Shown here in pieces: positions 24,806 to 37,130 of a stretch of DNA of 64,000 bases. Position numbers and translations under genes: made by a program. Source of the stretch: Steromphala cineraria (Eukaryota > Mollusca > Gastropoda > Trochida > Trochidae); NCBI GenBank assembly GCA_916613615.1, contig OU744731.1:56612289-56676288 (forward strand). The letters are read 5' to 3'. The stretch's first letter is position 1; each line of letters starts with the position of its first letter. Under the pieces are notes generated by a model. The model was not told where the DNA came from. It saw only the letters and a program-made list of their open reading frames with translations, and ran no database searches.

Positions 24806-26068
24806 TATGTGATTCATTCTAAACCACAAATGATTGGTGAGAGTAATGTCGATGTCATATCTACATGTATACGTGTGTAAATACCTTGTATTTTTATCAT
24901 GAATTAAGCAATCTTGTACGCAAGACATATTTCCTTCTTGAATAATAAATTATAATCATTATTAAGATTTTTCGTTTCTTACTCTTCTGTTTCAGATTTT
25001 GTAGGTTTTGTAGACAAATTCAAGAAATTATACTTCTAACTGAGTTCTTACACTTAAATATCTCTGTTTTGATCAATTGAATACATCCTCTGAACATATT
25101 CATAAAATAAGTTGGTATCATGCTTCATTTGTACATGCGTAATTCTATCACTTGTTCAAGTGTGTGGCACATTAGCAATTAACAGAAATAGAAGAAGAAA
25201 TCTCTCGACAGATTAATTGCCTGACAGTGTTGCATAATGATGGTGTACGCATAACAAAAGAAGCTAGGAAACCCTGTTGTCTTTTCTTTATTAAACTCAA
25301 TTAACTAATTCATCCAGCGCAATCATGCACACTACATTTTGCAATCACAAACATGACTGGATGCAGTTGCTTCCTCAGTCCCGTTAACTCTCAAGTGGCT
25401 CTCAAGATGTTATTTGTTATCAATCCTTCTAAATCTCACACAGATAGTTGCACCTTTTGGTCTCAAATGGCACAGTCAAATACAGAAATTGTATTTTACT
25501 TGCGAAGTACATGAAAATCTAAAATCTTACAGCTGAGCTTAGAAAACCTTACTACAGGATTCAATCAATATAAGCAAAAGCATGAAAAACATGTAGAAAT
25601 TCTAGGGAAATTGTCTTGTAACTTTGCAATCATTTTGTTTGCCTATAGGAAAAAACTATTATTGTGATTAAAATCGCAAGAAAACAGTTCAAGTTTCAAC
25701 GATAAGACAATTTCCTTGCCACAAATTTCCAAACTCAATCAAACATTTTGCACGTTGGGATGTCTGTGAAAAAAGGGCAGATGTTTATATAGAAAGTTTA
25801 CAAACTTTTTCAAAACATTCAAAGTACATTTTGCAAAACTGTGATTGTTTTGCATCATTATTTTGATGTAGAGGAAACAAAATAACGACTCCTATCAAAA
25901 TGTTGCTTCATCTATTGTCAAGTAATTACAGAGAGAGAGAGGCTTAGGTTTCACAAGGAAGTTAGAATAAGAATATGTTTTTATTGTATACGCAGAGTAA
26001 AACGCTAGTATCTTGCCGAAGGGAAATGATTGGATTACTGTTGATGCCAAATTGTCCTTCTGTGGTTG
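24806..26068. other. AT-rich intergenic DNA, no gene seen
   Basis: A small inverted pair, AGGGAAATTGTCTT near 25612 and AAGACAATTTCCTT near 25705, is the only structure noted. Confidence 0.4.
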
Positions 26069-26543
26069 TTAAAGAGACGCAGAGTATGTTGATAGGATCA
26101 CGTATGTCAAATTTTGAAATCGATGTTATTACATCGGGAACCACTAACTGTTACTGAAAATAACAAGTTAAAGGTCAATCAGTACCTTTAGAGCGAAAAA
26201 TATGACCATTCAAAGTCGGGATTTTGATCGAAAACCGGACAATGTGGCTCGTGTGGCGCGCGCAAATTCGCCAAACGTAATTTTGAAACCTTGAGAGGAA
26301 GATAAATTCGATTCGATAATGTTGATTAGGTATTGTAACTAATAGGTTGATTAATTGGATGCATAATTTTGAATATTAAAGGTATTTGAGATGTTTTCTT
26401 GATTTTTCCATAAAGTCAAGCATTTTTAAGATATTATGCATATGTCCAGTGATGAGATATGAACTTCAATCAGCATATTAGATATTTTGTAGCTTATCAA
26501 AACCAAATAAAATTTTAAGAAAGATACTCTGTGTCACTTTAAC
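26069..26543. mobile_element. Short TIR element (475 bp), family B
   Basis: The left end TTAAAGAGACGCAGAGTAT and the reverse complement of the right end, TTAAAGTGACACAGAGTAT, match at all but two positions. The outermost TTAA fits a target-site duplication or is part of the repeat. There is no open frame of note, so it is a non-autonomous DNA transposon. The interior does not resemble family A. Confidence 0.7.
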
Positions 26544-27825
26544 ATGGCTGCATCTTTGCTATGATACTCTTTGAAATTTGAAATTATTCACTGTCTATAA
26601 TAAACTTGATGAAGCAGATCGATGAACCTTCTGTTTGATACAACAAAGTTTATTAAGAATTTAGTAGAATGACATTAATTATGATACAACATGTTTTGTT
26701 CAAAGGCATCTCGTGTCTCCTTATACAGAACAGAACATTTTGTTGATTTTTAGTTATTGATCTCAATGGGGTAGTTTTCATATTGCAAAAGTACAATAAT
26801 GCATGATCTTAACTGTGTTTTTGTCCTCTTTAGTTTATTTAAAAAGAGTATGCTCTAATGCACAATATTCTTTTAATGGGAAGATGGAATTGCTAGTTTT
26901 AAAAACAGATTTGAAAGCTATTCTATTACACAGCGTTGCTTTGCTTTGATGCTTCTGCAATCATCAGAGTATTTCAAGCATTCATTATGTAAAATGAATT
27001 CACAATGCTTTGTACTTTACAAAATGCACTTAGCATATGTATATGCAAAGAGTTACAGCAATTCTCTTTTGAATTCAACAATCAACGTGTGCTTTAAACA
27101 TAGTTTTGATGCTCAAAACGAAATTCATTTGATTCATCTGATGAAAGGAAATAATAAACGTTTTCAACAGAATATCTTCTACATAAAATATGTTTATTCT
27201 TGTGTGCGTTCACTTAAATGTTTGAATGAAGTGTGTGAATAGAAAGTAACAACATATTGTCATACCGTACATACAAAAAAAATTTTTTGATAAATGATTA
27301 AGATATCTTTTTCTAAATATTACAGTATCAACATATTTGTCCTTTTACTGTTCCAACTACACTTATGTTTATTTCTGCTGGTGACTGAATAACATGCTCC
27401 AAATAATCAACAATTTACAAATGTGATGTTTTCGGTCCTCTTTGAAAATTAATATTAGCAGTATTGTTGTTATTATTGTAATATACATGTTTTGCATAAA
27501 ACAAATTGACCAAAAACTAAACTAATTTACAGTTGTATGGAGATAAAAGATCTATAAAATGGGTTTGAAGAACGGAAATGGACAGATCAAATGAGACCAT
27601 GCATGATTATACGTTGCAATATCAAACTACCTAATTCAGACAAAATATAGACAAAATTTACTATTCATTTGATTCAAGATAAATCACTTTCACAACCATT
27701 CCTCTTTCTTGGCAATCAGTTGGAAGACATCTCCTTTTAACAAATACATTACATAACAAATGTTTAAATCACCAATTGAATAGTGCTGGGACGTATTTCT
27801 TCGCAACACTCAGTCGACGGCTATC
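26544..27825. other. AT-rich intergenic DNA, no gene seen
   Basis: The longest open frame here (26946-27242, plus strand, 98 codons) encodes an unrecognised sequence with no signal or domain. I do not call it a gene. Confidence 0.4.
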
Positions 27826-28310
27826 CGGGATAGCTCAGTCGGCAAGAGCACCGGTCTCACGTTGCTGAGGTCTGGGGTTCGATTCCATCCAGGCCAAGGT
27901 GTAAAAACCTAGAGTTCACCTCTGTTAGAACTCTATAAGTGTCACCCTGGAGCTTTAGTGTGTAGTGCAACAAAAACTGCGCACTTAAAAGATCCCACGA
28001 ATTCATGTCAGTGACTGGATGGTGGATACATGAACACGTACATTCGCCGAGCTGTCGATTATCAGCGTTCAGCAGTGGTGGCCAAACTGCTGTGACTATG
28101 TGTCTCAGTTCACCCAACTGTTAATGGGTACCGTGTGAGACATAGAATGGTCCCTAACCTGAGCGCCACATATGCATGTCGGTTGAATACTCCCCAGGAA
28201 AAATGAATTGACGGTGAAAGAATGCCATTGGCCAGGGGAAAACAAGCGTCTTGAGCCACCACGAGTGGATGGATATGCGCGCTAAATAAATATTCATACA
28301 ATAATAATAG
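27826..28310 (+). mobile_element. tRNA-headed SINE (about 485 bp)
   Basis: The head has an RNA polymerase III A box TAGCTCAGTCGG (27831-27842) and a perfect B box GGTTCGATTCC (27876-27886), spaced as in tRNA genes. It lacks paired tRNA arms, so it is a SINE promoter and not a tRNA. A long CG-richer body follows (TGCGCACTTAAAAGATCCCA near 28,000). The 3' end has GCGCGCTAAATAAATATTCA and short AATAAT repeats. That tail resembles the one on the L2/CR1-like LINE remnant at 14.35 kb, consistent with LINE-tail mimicry for mobilisation. Target-site duplications are not obvious. Confidence 0.75.
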
Positions 28311-30958
28311 TTCAGCAACAACGAGCTCGGCTCGCTGAATGAGTGAGTTACCTCATTGTGCACATGTACAATCTAAATAGAAGTTGTCTTATTGATCGAA
28401 CCTATACAGCATGAAATTATTAGTTCTTTGTTTTGTAAGTATCATTATTTCCAAAAATAAGTAGTTGTAATTGGTATTTTGCAGTTAATTAGAAATAACC
28501 AGAGTCAGTTATAAGGTAATTTAAAACATAAATCATGAATTATCCAGATGTGTATCAAATCGTATGGCAAGTACTCTACACTTGAAGCCGAGATATCTAC
28601 GAAATGGCCTCAGTACAAAAGGTTGGATGTTTTAGATCAGACAAGATTGGCGAGTCTTCCAATTCACTTCGCCGTGCAATGCTGGTACAGACCAATTCAT
28701 TGTCTTATATGCTAAAACAAAGAAGCTTTCTTTCAATGTCCTGGTGTTACAATGTACGTTGATTCATTGTTATGAATGCTAAACCTCGATGAAAGAGACA
28801 ATTTCAGTTTAAGACAATGGAATTTTGAAGATTATCAATAGATTCAATTGATAAATAACCTAATCACATTGTCATCAAGTGCTTAGTTTGAAAACGTTTT
28901 TTGACAGTTCTCATGATATAAACTACGATACCATTAAAGTATTGTTTATGAATTTTAACTTAATTTATTTTAAACTTACATATGTATAATGTATGTTTAT
29001 GTTTGTAAACATATTCCTTTTTCTGATAAGAAAATGATTGAAATATTTAAATAATACCACCAGAAAGAGATAATGAAGTATAAACTCATATATGTGACAC
29101 TTAAACCCCAAATACTTTAATCAGCTTAGGTTCAATCTTTAGAGTTTTAATTTAAACTATTGTTAAAAGATTCATAAACATAAGTGTTAGTGTGCAGTTC
29201 ATCAGATAGAAATAATGATGTTATTGTTTTAATATGTTTCAACTAGTTTGAATATTTAAGGTTAATGGTAATTTGATCAAATAAATATAATTGCCTGGCT
29301 CTAAATCAAATTGTATGCGTAACATTCTTCAAAAATGATTCATATTGTTTTTGTTCCCTTTATCCTTTAATCATCATAGCGAAAGAGATTTCGCTGCACT
29401 TGAATTTCAAACATGACTTGATAAAGAGTCTCTCTTTGCCCATTATCTTTAAATCATCACTCGGTTCATAATAACACTTGTTTTAGCAGGCACTTAATGC
29501 AATATACAGTTTCTGTTTTTCTTGTACGTTTAAAGTTTTAATTAAGATGTGAAAAACCTACGACACAATTATTATGCTGCAATTGCATGTTTCATTTGTA
29601 CAATAATAACAAAAAGCAGAGTAGAACCGAGAGTGGATAGTTTTCTGCTTTTAATGTACACAATCATATTTATTTTACAATCAAATGAGGTTTCAATAAG
29701 CTCAGCATTAATTGCAGCATCCTGTCGTATCGCTATATATAGCAAGCCAATCAAATAATGCCCTTTCAGCGATAGCGGCAAACTGGTTTCTTGGCTTCGT
29801 TCCGCGTGCTCACCTCGTGATTCAAATTTACAAATAGGAGTGCTATTAGATAATAAATCTGATTATCATTGCAGTCTCCCACTAAGCTCCAAATCACGCG
29901 CTCTTAGATTTCCACGTGCGACATCACTAGACAACAGTGTATGGAGTTCGAAATAGTTTGACTGAAAACAGACAGGCTATAAATAGCGCTGAGTAACCAC
30001 CCGTCAGCGATACGACAGAAGACAATGGAGGATATCAGTTTATAGGTTGTAGCATTAGCGGAGACATATACGCTGATGTAGCAGGATGTAATTGCAGAGA
30101 AATCTTTCATATGTTTTGTTTTAAACATAACATTATTTTACAATCGATAATTGAATTTCTTGCACCGTTATATTTATAACCATACTTAAAATTCTCTCCT
30201 ATATATGTCAAATACGATCTGCTTTAGATATGCTTTAGAATAGCACTTATTGAAAGCGTATTGTAGACGCCAAGCAATTATAACCTGAACTTCCAATGAA
30301 GTCACTAGACCAAACAGAATCAATGAATTAAGAAACAATTATCATACAGAACAGTATTTCATTGTTATGTTCAATCTTACACTTATCAAAACAAATAACA
30401 ATCAACACAAAATCAAACTAACCTACACCAAACCTCCTCCCCCAAAAACAATACCCACCTCTTATTTGAAAGTTTGTAAAGGCCCTTTCTCAATTCAGAC
30501 GAGAGTGTCCAAGTTAAATGTCGAATAAGGTATCAGGTTTTATTCAACAGCAGCACTTTCACCTATACACACTCAAAAAAGAAACGCACGGGTATAATAT
30601 TTTGAAGCATGCTTCATTCATTTGAATTAAGATTAATGGTTGCGCACATGTATCGAATTCCACATGATGACAGTAAATTCTTACCTACAGCTTATGACCT
30701 AATTCAATGTAATCACGCTTTATATCCATCCGGTTGTGACGTCATTTCCGTTAGTACATATTTTGGGTATTTGTGACCATTTGACAGGCACTCATCAAAT
30801 ATGTTATGAATCCTTGAATATAAACCAGGGGCAATCTGCCCTTTTTTTCGAATACTATGTAATTTTATAAAATGCCTAGGGTCAATAATAACGTCACAAC
30901 ACTAATCTAAAACGATAACATCCAATAAAATTACAATTCAACATTACACCTTGGAATA
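28311..30958. other. AT-rich intergenic DNA, no gene seen
   Basis: No recognisable coding sequence. Near 30567 ACACTCAAAAAAGAAACGC resembles the putative Tc1-type end at 17408, without a partner. Confidence 0.4.
29978..29986 (+). promoter_or_regulatory. TATA-box-like sequence (weak)
   Basis: TATAAATAG sits in a locally CG-richer stretch with an E-box (CACGTG, 29913) upstream. The first ATG downstream, near 30025, opens only a six-codon frame. It could be a promoter with an untranslated first exon or chance. Confidence 0.2.
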
Positions 30959-30993
30959 AAAAGGGGCAGTAGCCCGTTTTTCGGTGGAATATA
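30959..30993 (+). mobile_element. MITE family A left end only
   Basis: AAAAGGGGCAGTAGCCCG and the following GGTGGAATATA match the first ~35 bp of family A. The sequence then switches abruptly to the TTCTAGAA array element. Confidence 0.7.
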
Positions 30994-31166
30994 CAGTTAA
31001 ACCAGAAAGAAAGTACCCCCTTTCTAGAAATTTCTAGAAATTTTCTAGAACGTATCTAGAAATTTTCTAGAACGTATCTAGAAATTTTCTAGTGCGTATC
31101 TAGAAATTTTCTAGAACGTATCTAGAAAATTTCTAGTGCGTATCTAGAAATTTCGAGTTTTTATTT
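30992..31166 (+). repeat. TTCTAGAA/22-bp palindromic array, copy 1 (heat-shock-element-like)
   Basis: A ~22-bp unit is repeated, consisting of CTAGAAATTTTCTAG joined by AACGTAT or TGCGTAT. TTCTAGAA occurs at 31022, 31032, 31043, 31065 and 31109. CTAGAAATTTCTAG near 31024 matches the classical heat-shock element pattern CTNGAANNTTCNAG exactly. The left flank ATATACAGTTA...TACCCC and the right flank CTAGAAATTTCGAGTTTTT are shared, inverted, with the copy at 45.6 kb, so this is a dispersed element. Binding by heat-shock factor is inference from the motif. Confidence 0.75.
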
Positions 31167-31916
31167 TTTGTAAGATAATCAAGATCTTTTTACATATTAT
31201 AAAACTGCTTATTCAATATAATATAATGTGAAATTATGAAGTTTGTGGGTTTATTAGAAACGAAGATATTCCTTGTTAAAGTTTTCCTCCACTACCACCT
31301 GCCCTCATTATAACGCCCCTGCTATGCAACTGTCACGCATGGTTAACGCGCTACTTAACGGGGAACTGACAGGCTTTGTCGCTGATTAAATCACCATTCA
31401 TTGTTTACAATGGCCACTGTTGCACAAAAAATAGTTGTAATGTGTCACTGAAGTTACCTGCAAAAAAGCCAGTTTATAAACATAACCTTAAACTATCGGA
31501 ACGTTGCATTTAATCTGCAGGCAGAAAAAAAAGTTTATTTCATGCTTACAGAAATGTACAGCGTCGTATGAAAAGACTATTATAATGGAAAAAATGTTCA
31601 TACAGAAATAATACAGTAGATAATTTGAACATTGAATAATACAAATTCTTGACGACCTTGACGATATTCAAAAGTCAAACTTAGAATATAACCTTGACAA
31701 CAACAATCGGCTGCCGCAAAGTTTTATATCGAGTAAAATGAAGTTTGTAAGAAAGCTTACTGTACCTTCAACTATGTAATGTTATTTCTTAAAACTTTTC
31801 ATTGAGTTATCTAGACATTATTTCCCGTTTTGCTCTAAATAAGGTTATAACAATTTTACTTCCTCTTTGTAATACAGCCCGTCTTTCCATTCATATGATT
31901 GATAACGGGTTTACTG
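31167..31916. other. AT-rich spacer, no gene seen
   Basis: No recognised feature. Confidence 0.4.
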
Positions 31917-32273
31917 TTAAAGGGGCAGTAGGGAAAACATAAAGTGTTATCAGGAAAATGAAAATAAATTATTCCCATCGAAAGACAATGTCTTTAAACT
32001 AAACGAAGCAGTAATAAATAAAATATATAATGTAAAGTGATGCAATTCTATTTTCTTAATAAAATGAATGAAAGGTTTTCACACACAAATGGGTACCAAT
32101 GGACTTTATGTGAATATTCATAATTTGTTAAAAGTGATTAAGTGATTAAAGTGATTGGTGTGTGTAATGTGATTTTTGACACTATCAATATAATACATTT
32201 AACTGTAACGTACAATTGTCAGTGAAAAATTAAAACTATGTCTTTTTCAAAATACGTGATATGCCCCCTTTTA
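31917..32273 (+). mobile_element. MITE family A, copy 5 (full length, diverged)
   Basis: The left end TTAAAGGGGCAGTAG has lost several bases of the repeat after it. The right end is AATACGTGATATGCCCCCTT. The CATCGAAAGACAATG and GGGTACCAATGGACTTTATG segments correspond to the family landmarks, but the core GGCCGCC is mutated. Confidence 0.8.
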
Positions 32274-34127
32274 GAATAATAAGCATTTAATTACATAGAT
32301 GGAAAGCTTAAATGAGTGTTAAATGGCAAGTTTGAAGAAACAGATGCAAAGTTATTTTGATTATGGTTATAAAATAAAAATCATGATATTGTACTGCTCG
32401 ACAAAGTCATTTGATTAACAACCGTGAGATGCAGCATGGTAAAGACAATGAAGGCAATAAAGAAATGAAATAACTTTAATACCGGTATGCAAATTCACAA
32501 AATTACCGATATATAACGGCATTCAAGAAAACGTTGAATATGCGGTCTTCTTCAATCAAAAGTTAAACACTAACCGGTAAACTATGTGATGACAGTGTTT
32601 AAAGTTTCTATTAGCAGGGCAAAGCGAACCGAACTTACACTGAACAGACAATAACAAAATAGATTGTATACAACAGTTCAAATATTAAATATACTTATGA
32701 TTTTATTGTCTATGACGTTTTTAAAGGTATATATGTCGCTGACAATTCTTGTATATCGCTTCTGTATTTGGAGAAAAAAACTACAAGTCGACATCAAGGT
32801 TTGCTTAGTGAAGGTATCTTTGTAAAGGTATTTGTTTTTCTCCAATTCGTATGAAAACAAAATAACAAACTTGCTTGAGATAACTTGTTTAGGAGGAGAT
32901 GCAATTAGCATTAATCATTAGAGCGATTCGTAGGTCTTAATAAAACATTCAATGAAGAAAAAGGGACAGTCCCATCAGGGTATTCCTTGTTCGGAACGAA
33001 ATTCAAGTAAAGGTGACATTTCTGTTTGTACATATATCTCATAAGTTCATGATTAGTACACAACCTAGTTGAGACAGGATGCTGAGCGTAACATTTTGCT
33101 TGATGTAGTAAAATTGGTACAAAATCAATAAAAATGATCGGCGTGTGAAAAGTCTTGCTACGGCAATATTACACGATCATGAGGCATTTTTAATAGTCTT
33201 TACATTTCTAATATGTAAAGGTGCTGATATGCTATCAAAAAACATTTTTATCAATATTTTGGTTAAAAAATATAGCGGGTTTCTGTTTTGTAATGTCGCC
33301 ATCTTCAAAATGTTCATAGGACAGTCCCGTAATGTCGAAAATATCTCTCAGACATACATGTACGTACCATGCATTGATACATCTATTTATCCGATGCATA
33401 AAGTCTGTTTTGATTTAATGATGTTTTCTCTCACATAGCAGTGGAATTAATGGAGTCATACTATATTAAACGGTCAGTGACAAGACGAGCAATAACGTAG
33501 ATTTTCATCTCTAATATGTAGCTGCCTTCATGCATTTAGTGTAACGTACAGTGGTTTTGATCATTAAGAGAATGTGTGTTGGTAAAACACACATTCGGGA
33601 AATACACAAACTTTTGCATATGCGGTAATATACATATAAACGGTAATACATGTATAAACAAGGTCATGCGACTTGAAGTTGTTAACACAGTGAGCGCATA
33701 CACAAAGTTCATTTTTAACATCAAAGTGAATGATGAAAGAAACACCGATGCCGAGTTGCATAATAACAAGCATAACAAGCCTGTCTACGAGACGATAACA
33801 TGTTGACCCGCCATTTTCAGTTGTTTTGATCGCGTGAAATGGCATGAACGAACTGTATTGTTATTATAACTTTTCTAATACTAAAGTATTCACGTATATG
33901 TTTTAACAAAATACATATAACTGTCTCAGTCTGATTATCAATTCATACAATTAAACATTATAGTAGAAAGAGATCATGATTAACACCCGGCATCATCTGA
34001 TAGTGAAGCGATGATATTTTGATTCTCGAATTTAATTTCAATTCAAACCTCTATTGCAAATCAAATATACACTAACTAAAATTTCAATTTTCCAAAATAA
34101 CTAAGTTACAAATGCTACAGTCGAAGC
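32274..34127. other. AT-rich intergenic DNA, no gene seen
   Basis: Overlapping short open frames on both strands around 33.15-33.85 kb have no recognisable motif. Confidence 0.4.
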
Positions 34128-34186
34128 AATGTATTCAAGCCTGTGACATGCAGATTCAAGTGCGTTACCATTAGATCACGGAGGCC
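34128..34186 (-). repeat. tRNA-like SINE head (degenerate)
   Basis: The minus strand reads CCTCCGTGATCTAATGGTAA, like a Glu-type tRNA A-box region. GGCTTGAATAC follows about 35 bases later as a decayed B box. It is related to the sequence at 37.07 kb: both read from a CCGTG(A/G)TCT segment into a short gap and a B box. It is a SINE or tRNA pseudogene, not a functional tRNA. Confidence 0.45.
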
Positions 34187-34535
34187 AGTTGAAAATACAG
34201 AATGTTTTTCATAACCTTTGAGGTTCACTTGTAGAAACTTAATCGTGAATTTTTCTTTGTATATTAATCGTATGAATAAATCATTGTTACCATATGTTTC
34301 TATGTACATCAAATTACGGTTTCTTTATACATTTTGGTCATATTAACAATAGCAGTACATTCTATTGCGGTAGCTCGTACGGTTTCGCTTATAACGTTCA
34401 GCTGATTGCATGTACAGCACGAGAGGCTCATGCAGATGTCAGCTACAGGACATTATTTCTCCTTTTTGAGTCAACGTTTCACCTTATATTTAGGAAAGAA
34501 ATGCATGTCATAACTGAAGTCATGTATAATCTGAG

Positions 34536-35996
34536 TTAAAGGGCCAGATCGAGCGGCTATTTTCTGTTCCACAAATATTCGGGTGGGAATTCCCTTTTGC
34601 ACACGACACGTCAAATTTTATATATTCGACTTTGTTTTCTATTTTTTTTATGTTAATAACTATGTCATATTTTGTAATTTGTTCTAATCCGCCCTTCAAA
34701 ACAAAAAAATTGCGAAAATAAATAAAGCCACTGACAAGCACATCGAGCGGTGATTTTGTTTGTTTGTGGAAACGATATTCACGGAGGACATTCCTGTTAA
34801 CTAATAAATACGATTTTTACATGATTAGTTCACACTTAATTTAAAAAAATTCAAAATGTTAATGAGGTTATCATTCAAGTTGTTCATGATTTAACAATTT
34901 GATAAAGAATAAAGTGTATCGCCCCCCAAAAAGAAAAACATCGTGAAATGAAGCCAATCATCGGAGCTACGAGCGTGAGATGCATTACTGGCATTTACTG
35001 CAACAAAATACTGTCTTAACTGATAACTTTTATTATGCATCACGTGTAAACATGTCCCTCTTCTATCAATCACTTATTTTTTCTTGATTTACTCAATGAA
35101 TTAGCATGATACAGTACATTTGTTTTCTCGCAATGCAAACAATTCAAAATGGCGGAGGAAAGCCGATCGAACTCGAAGCCACCACTAGGATTATTGTCAG
35201 CTGATTGTTTGGTCGGTGTTGTAGTTACTTGGATGTTTAATTTGTAGGAAATTTGTTAATAATGTTTGCATAAGAAAATTGACAGACAAACAGATTGTTT
35301 ATTGAAATCTACATATGACACCCAATCAATGTGACACTGAGAAGAATAGTTGATTCGCATCGAATATAAAAAAAATCGTCAGCGCTGTCGCACTCCGAAA
35401 TATACATAGTCCGTATTGCACTTTTTCGAACATAAAAACTTCATGTGATTTAAGTGACTAAGATATATTTTGGAAGAAAAAATGTTTTACTATGAGTCGG
35501 GTTGAGATTAGCAAGAAATCCATAAATTGATAAATATATATGTAAATAATTTTCATTTCTAATTAATATTGAAATATTGTGATATTAAATATTGCATTAA
35601 AATGGAAAAGGAATTTCACAAATAATTATCCAAACAAAATACTTTGTTTACATCAGAGATAAGCAAGAAATCTATAAATGGAAATTTATATAAATAATTA
35701 TGTCATTTATAATATTGAAATATTTTGATATTACAATTTATGTTGTAGTTTTTTCGTATACCCCCAAGTCATAATAATTGGAATGAGCAAGACATAGAAA
35801 TAAATAAATAAATGCTAAAATTCATTTGACACCCTGACACAAACGAGCCATGTTGTTTACATATAGCGTTGCATTATGGGAAGGGGCTTTTCTCGTGCTA
35901 TTTATAGATCTAAAAACTATGACGCGCTATTCGAAAACAGCCTCGTTCCCGATCTAAAGCTTATTTCTCAGAAAGAGGCTCGATCGGCCTCTTTAA
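34536..35996. mobile_element. TIR element of 1.46 kb, family C
   Basis: The left end TTAAAGGGCCAGATCGAGC and the reverse complement of the right end, TTAAAGAGGCCGATCGAGC, are inverted repeats with one single-base shift. The interior has no transposase-like open frame. It contains a diverged ~150-bp direct duplication (about 35508-35590 and 35658-35735, sharing AGCAAGAAATC and AATATTGAAATATT). It also carries AAAATGGCGGAGGAAAG at 35147, a good translation-start context but with only 33 codons open. It is a non-autonomous DNA transposon by this reading. Confidence 0.55.
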
Positions 35997-36705
35997 TATG
36001 GCGTTGAGTTACTGTGCAAAATATTTCGTATCTCTCCAATTTGATAACCAATTATCTGGCAAGAAGAACTTGTTATACACGTTGGTTTTGTTGCGTCAGA
36101 AAGACAAGAATAAATTACGTAGGTAATTCCATATTTTACAAAACAAGCTCGTGAATATATCGGCTATACATATACATACAATATACATTACTTTCCAATT
36201 TGAGTCAATATTTCAATTTTTTTAATATTGTAAGGGAAACTAACTTACAGAACGAAATGAGTATTATTATTAAATTCTTTAAAATACGTTATTAAATGAA
36301 ATAAAGAATATACTACCGTTTCTGTTCATCGATTTAGTTTTGTTATTGGGTATGGACATTATGAAACTAAGAACAAAACGTTATCAAGATTATAGTTGTC
36401 ATATCATTCACAGCCCTTCTTTGTGTTTTCTTTCTTTATCTACTTCTTCTTTGGTAACAATCTCAATGTTGACAAATTAATTAGATATCTATTAATAATA
36501 TTGTGTGTGTCGGAGCGGAATAAACTTGAGTGAAATTATACTGCCACAGAACTAACTTACGACAAACACATATCACTTTAATATCTTGATAGCTATTGAA
36601 TAAGTTATTGAATTGAATTGTCGTATTGTTTTCTGAACATGATATTCGTGTTATAAAATTGTAAAAAGCGTTACCAGATAATGTCAGGTGCAATTAACTC
36701 AGTGA
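35997..36705. other. AT-rich intergenic DNA, no gene seen
   Basis: No recognised feature. Confidence 0.4.
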
Positions 36706-36752
36706 ACCGTATCTCCTGAACACGTCAGCGGTCGCTCAGGTGTAATACACAA
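36706..36752 (+). repeat. Dispersed repeat fragment shared with 41.59 kb
   Basis: AACTCAGTGAACCGTATC followed by CCTGAACAC and GGTCGCT also occurs at about 41587-41632 with few changes. Family unknown. Confidence 0.5.
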
Positions 36753-37060
36753 GTAGGGCGGTGTGTCAAAACATTAAGTTTCAATAAACAGTTTATGTTA
36801 CAATACACATTCGGATTCTAGAGAGGGACGATTGATGAGATGATTAGATGATTGCGCAAAACTACATTACGTAATTCAGTTAATGGCAGTGGGACATGCT
36901 TATTACCGCGCATTGGTAGTGAAATGTAAAGTTATGCTGTCCATCATATTGGAAGTTATGAAGATATTCATATTCTTCTTCTGTTATGTTCGAGTAATTA
37001 TTAATATACAAACTCATATTGTCCGAGGATTCCACGTGCCGGTGTGTTCTTCATTGCCTT

Positions 37061-37130
37061 GAAAGTGACATGGGTTCGAACGTGTGAGAAGTTGGATTCA
37101 GGCCAAGTCAGCTAACCCTAAGACCACGGA
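37061..37130 (-). repeat. tRNA-like SINE head (degenerate)
   Basis: The minus strand has TTTCCGTGGTCTTAGGGTTA, an A-box region resembling Glu-type tRNA, and CGTTCGAACCC (37072-37082) as a near-perfect B box. No paired acceptor stem is present. It is related to the head at 34.13 kb. Confidence 0.5.

Noticed and set aside
26946..27242. 98-codon plus-strand frame
   Set aside because: No recognisable domain, signal peptide or conserved pattern, and no supporting splice or promoter context.
27826..27900. A functional tRNA gene at the A/B boxes
   Set aside because: No paired acceptor, D or anticodon arms can be drawn, and the sequence continues into a long SINE body.
29978..30130. A gene promoter with TATAAATAG
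   Set aside because: Kept only as a weak site. The downstream ATG opens six codons and no exon could be supported.
33145..33845. Overlapping 76-97-codon frames on both strands
   Set aside because: Mutually overlapping, AT-rich, without motifs. Expected by chance in this composition.
35147..35255. First coding exon starting at AAAATGGCGGAGG
   Set aside because: The start context is good, but only 33 codons are open, no convincing donor site or downstream exon is seen, and it lies inside a putative TIR element.
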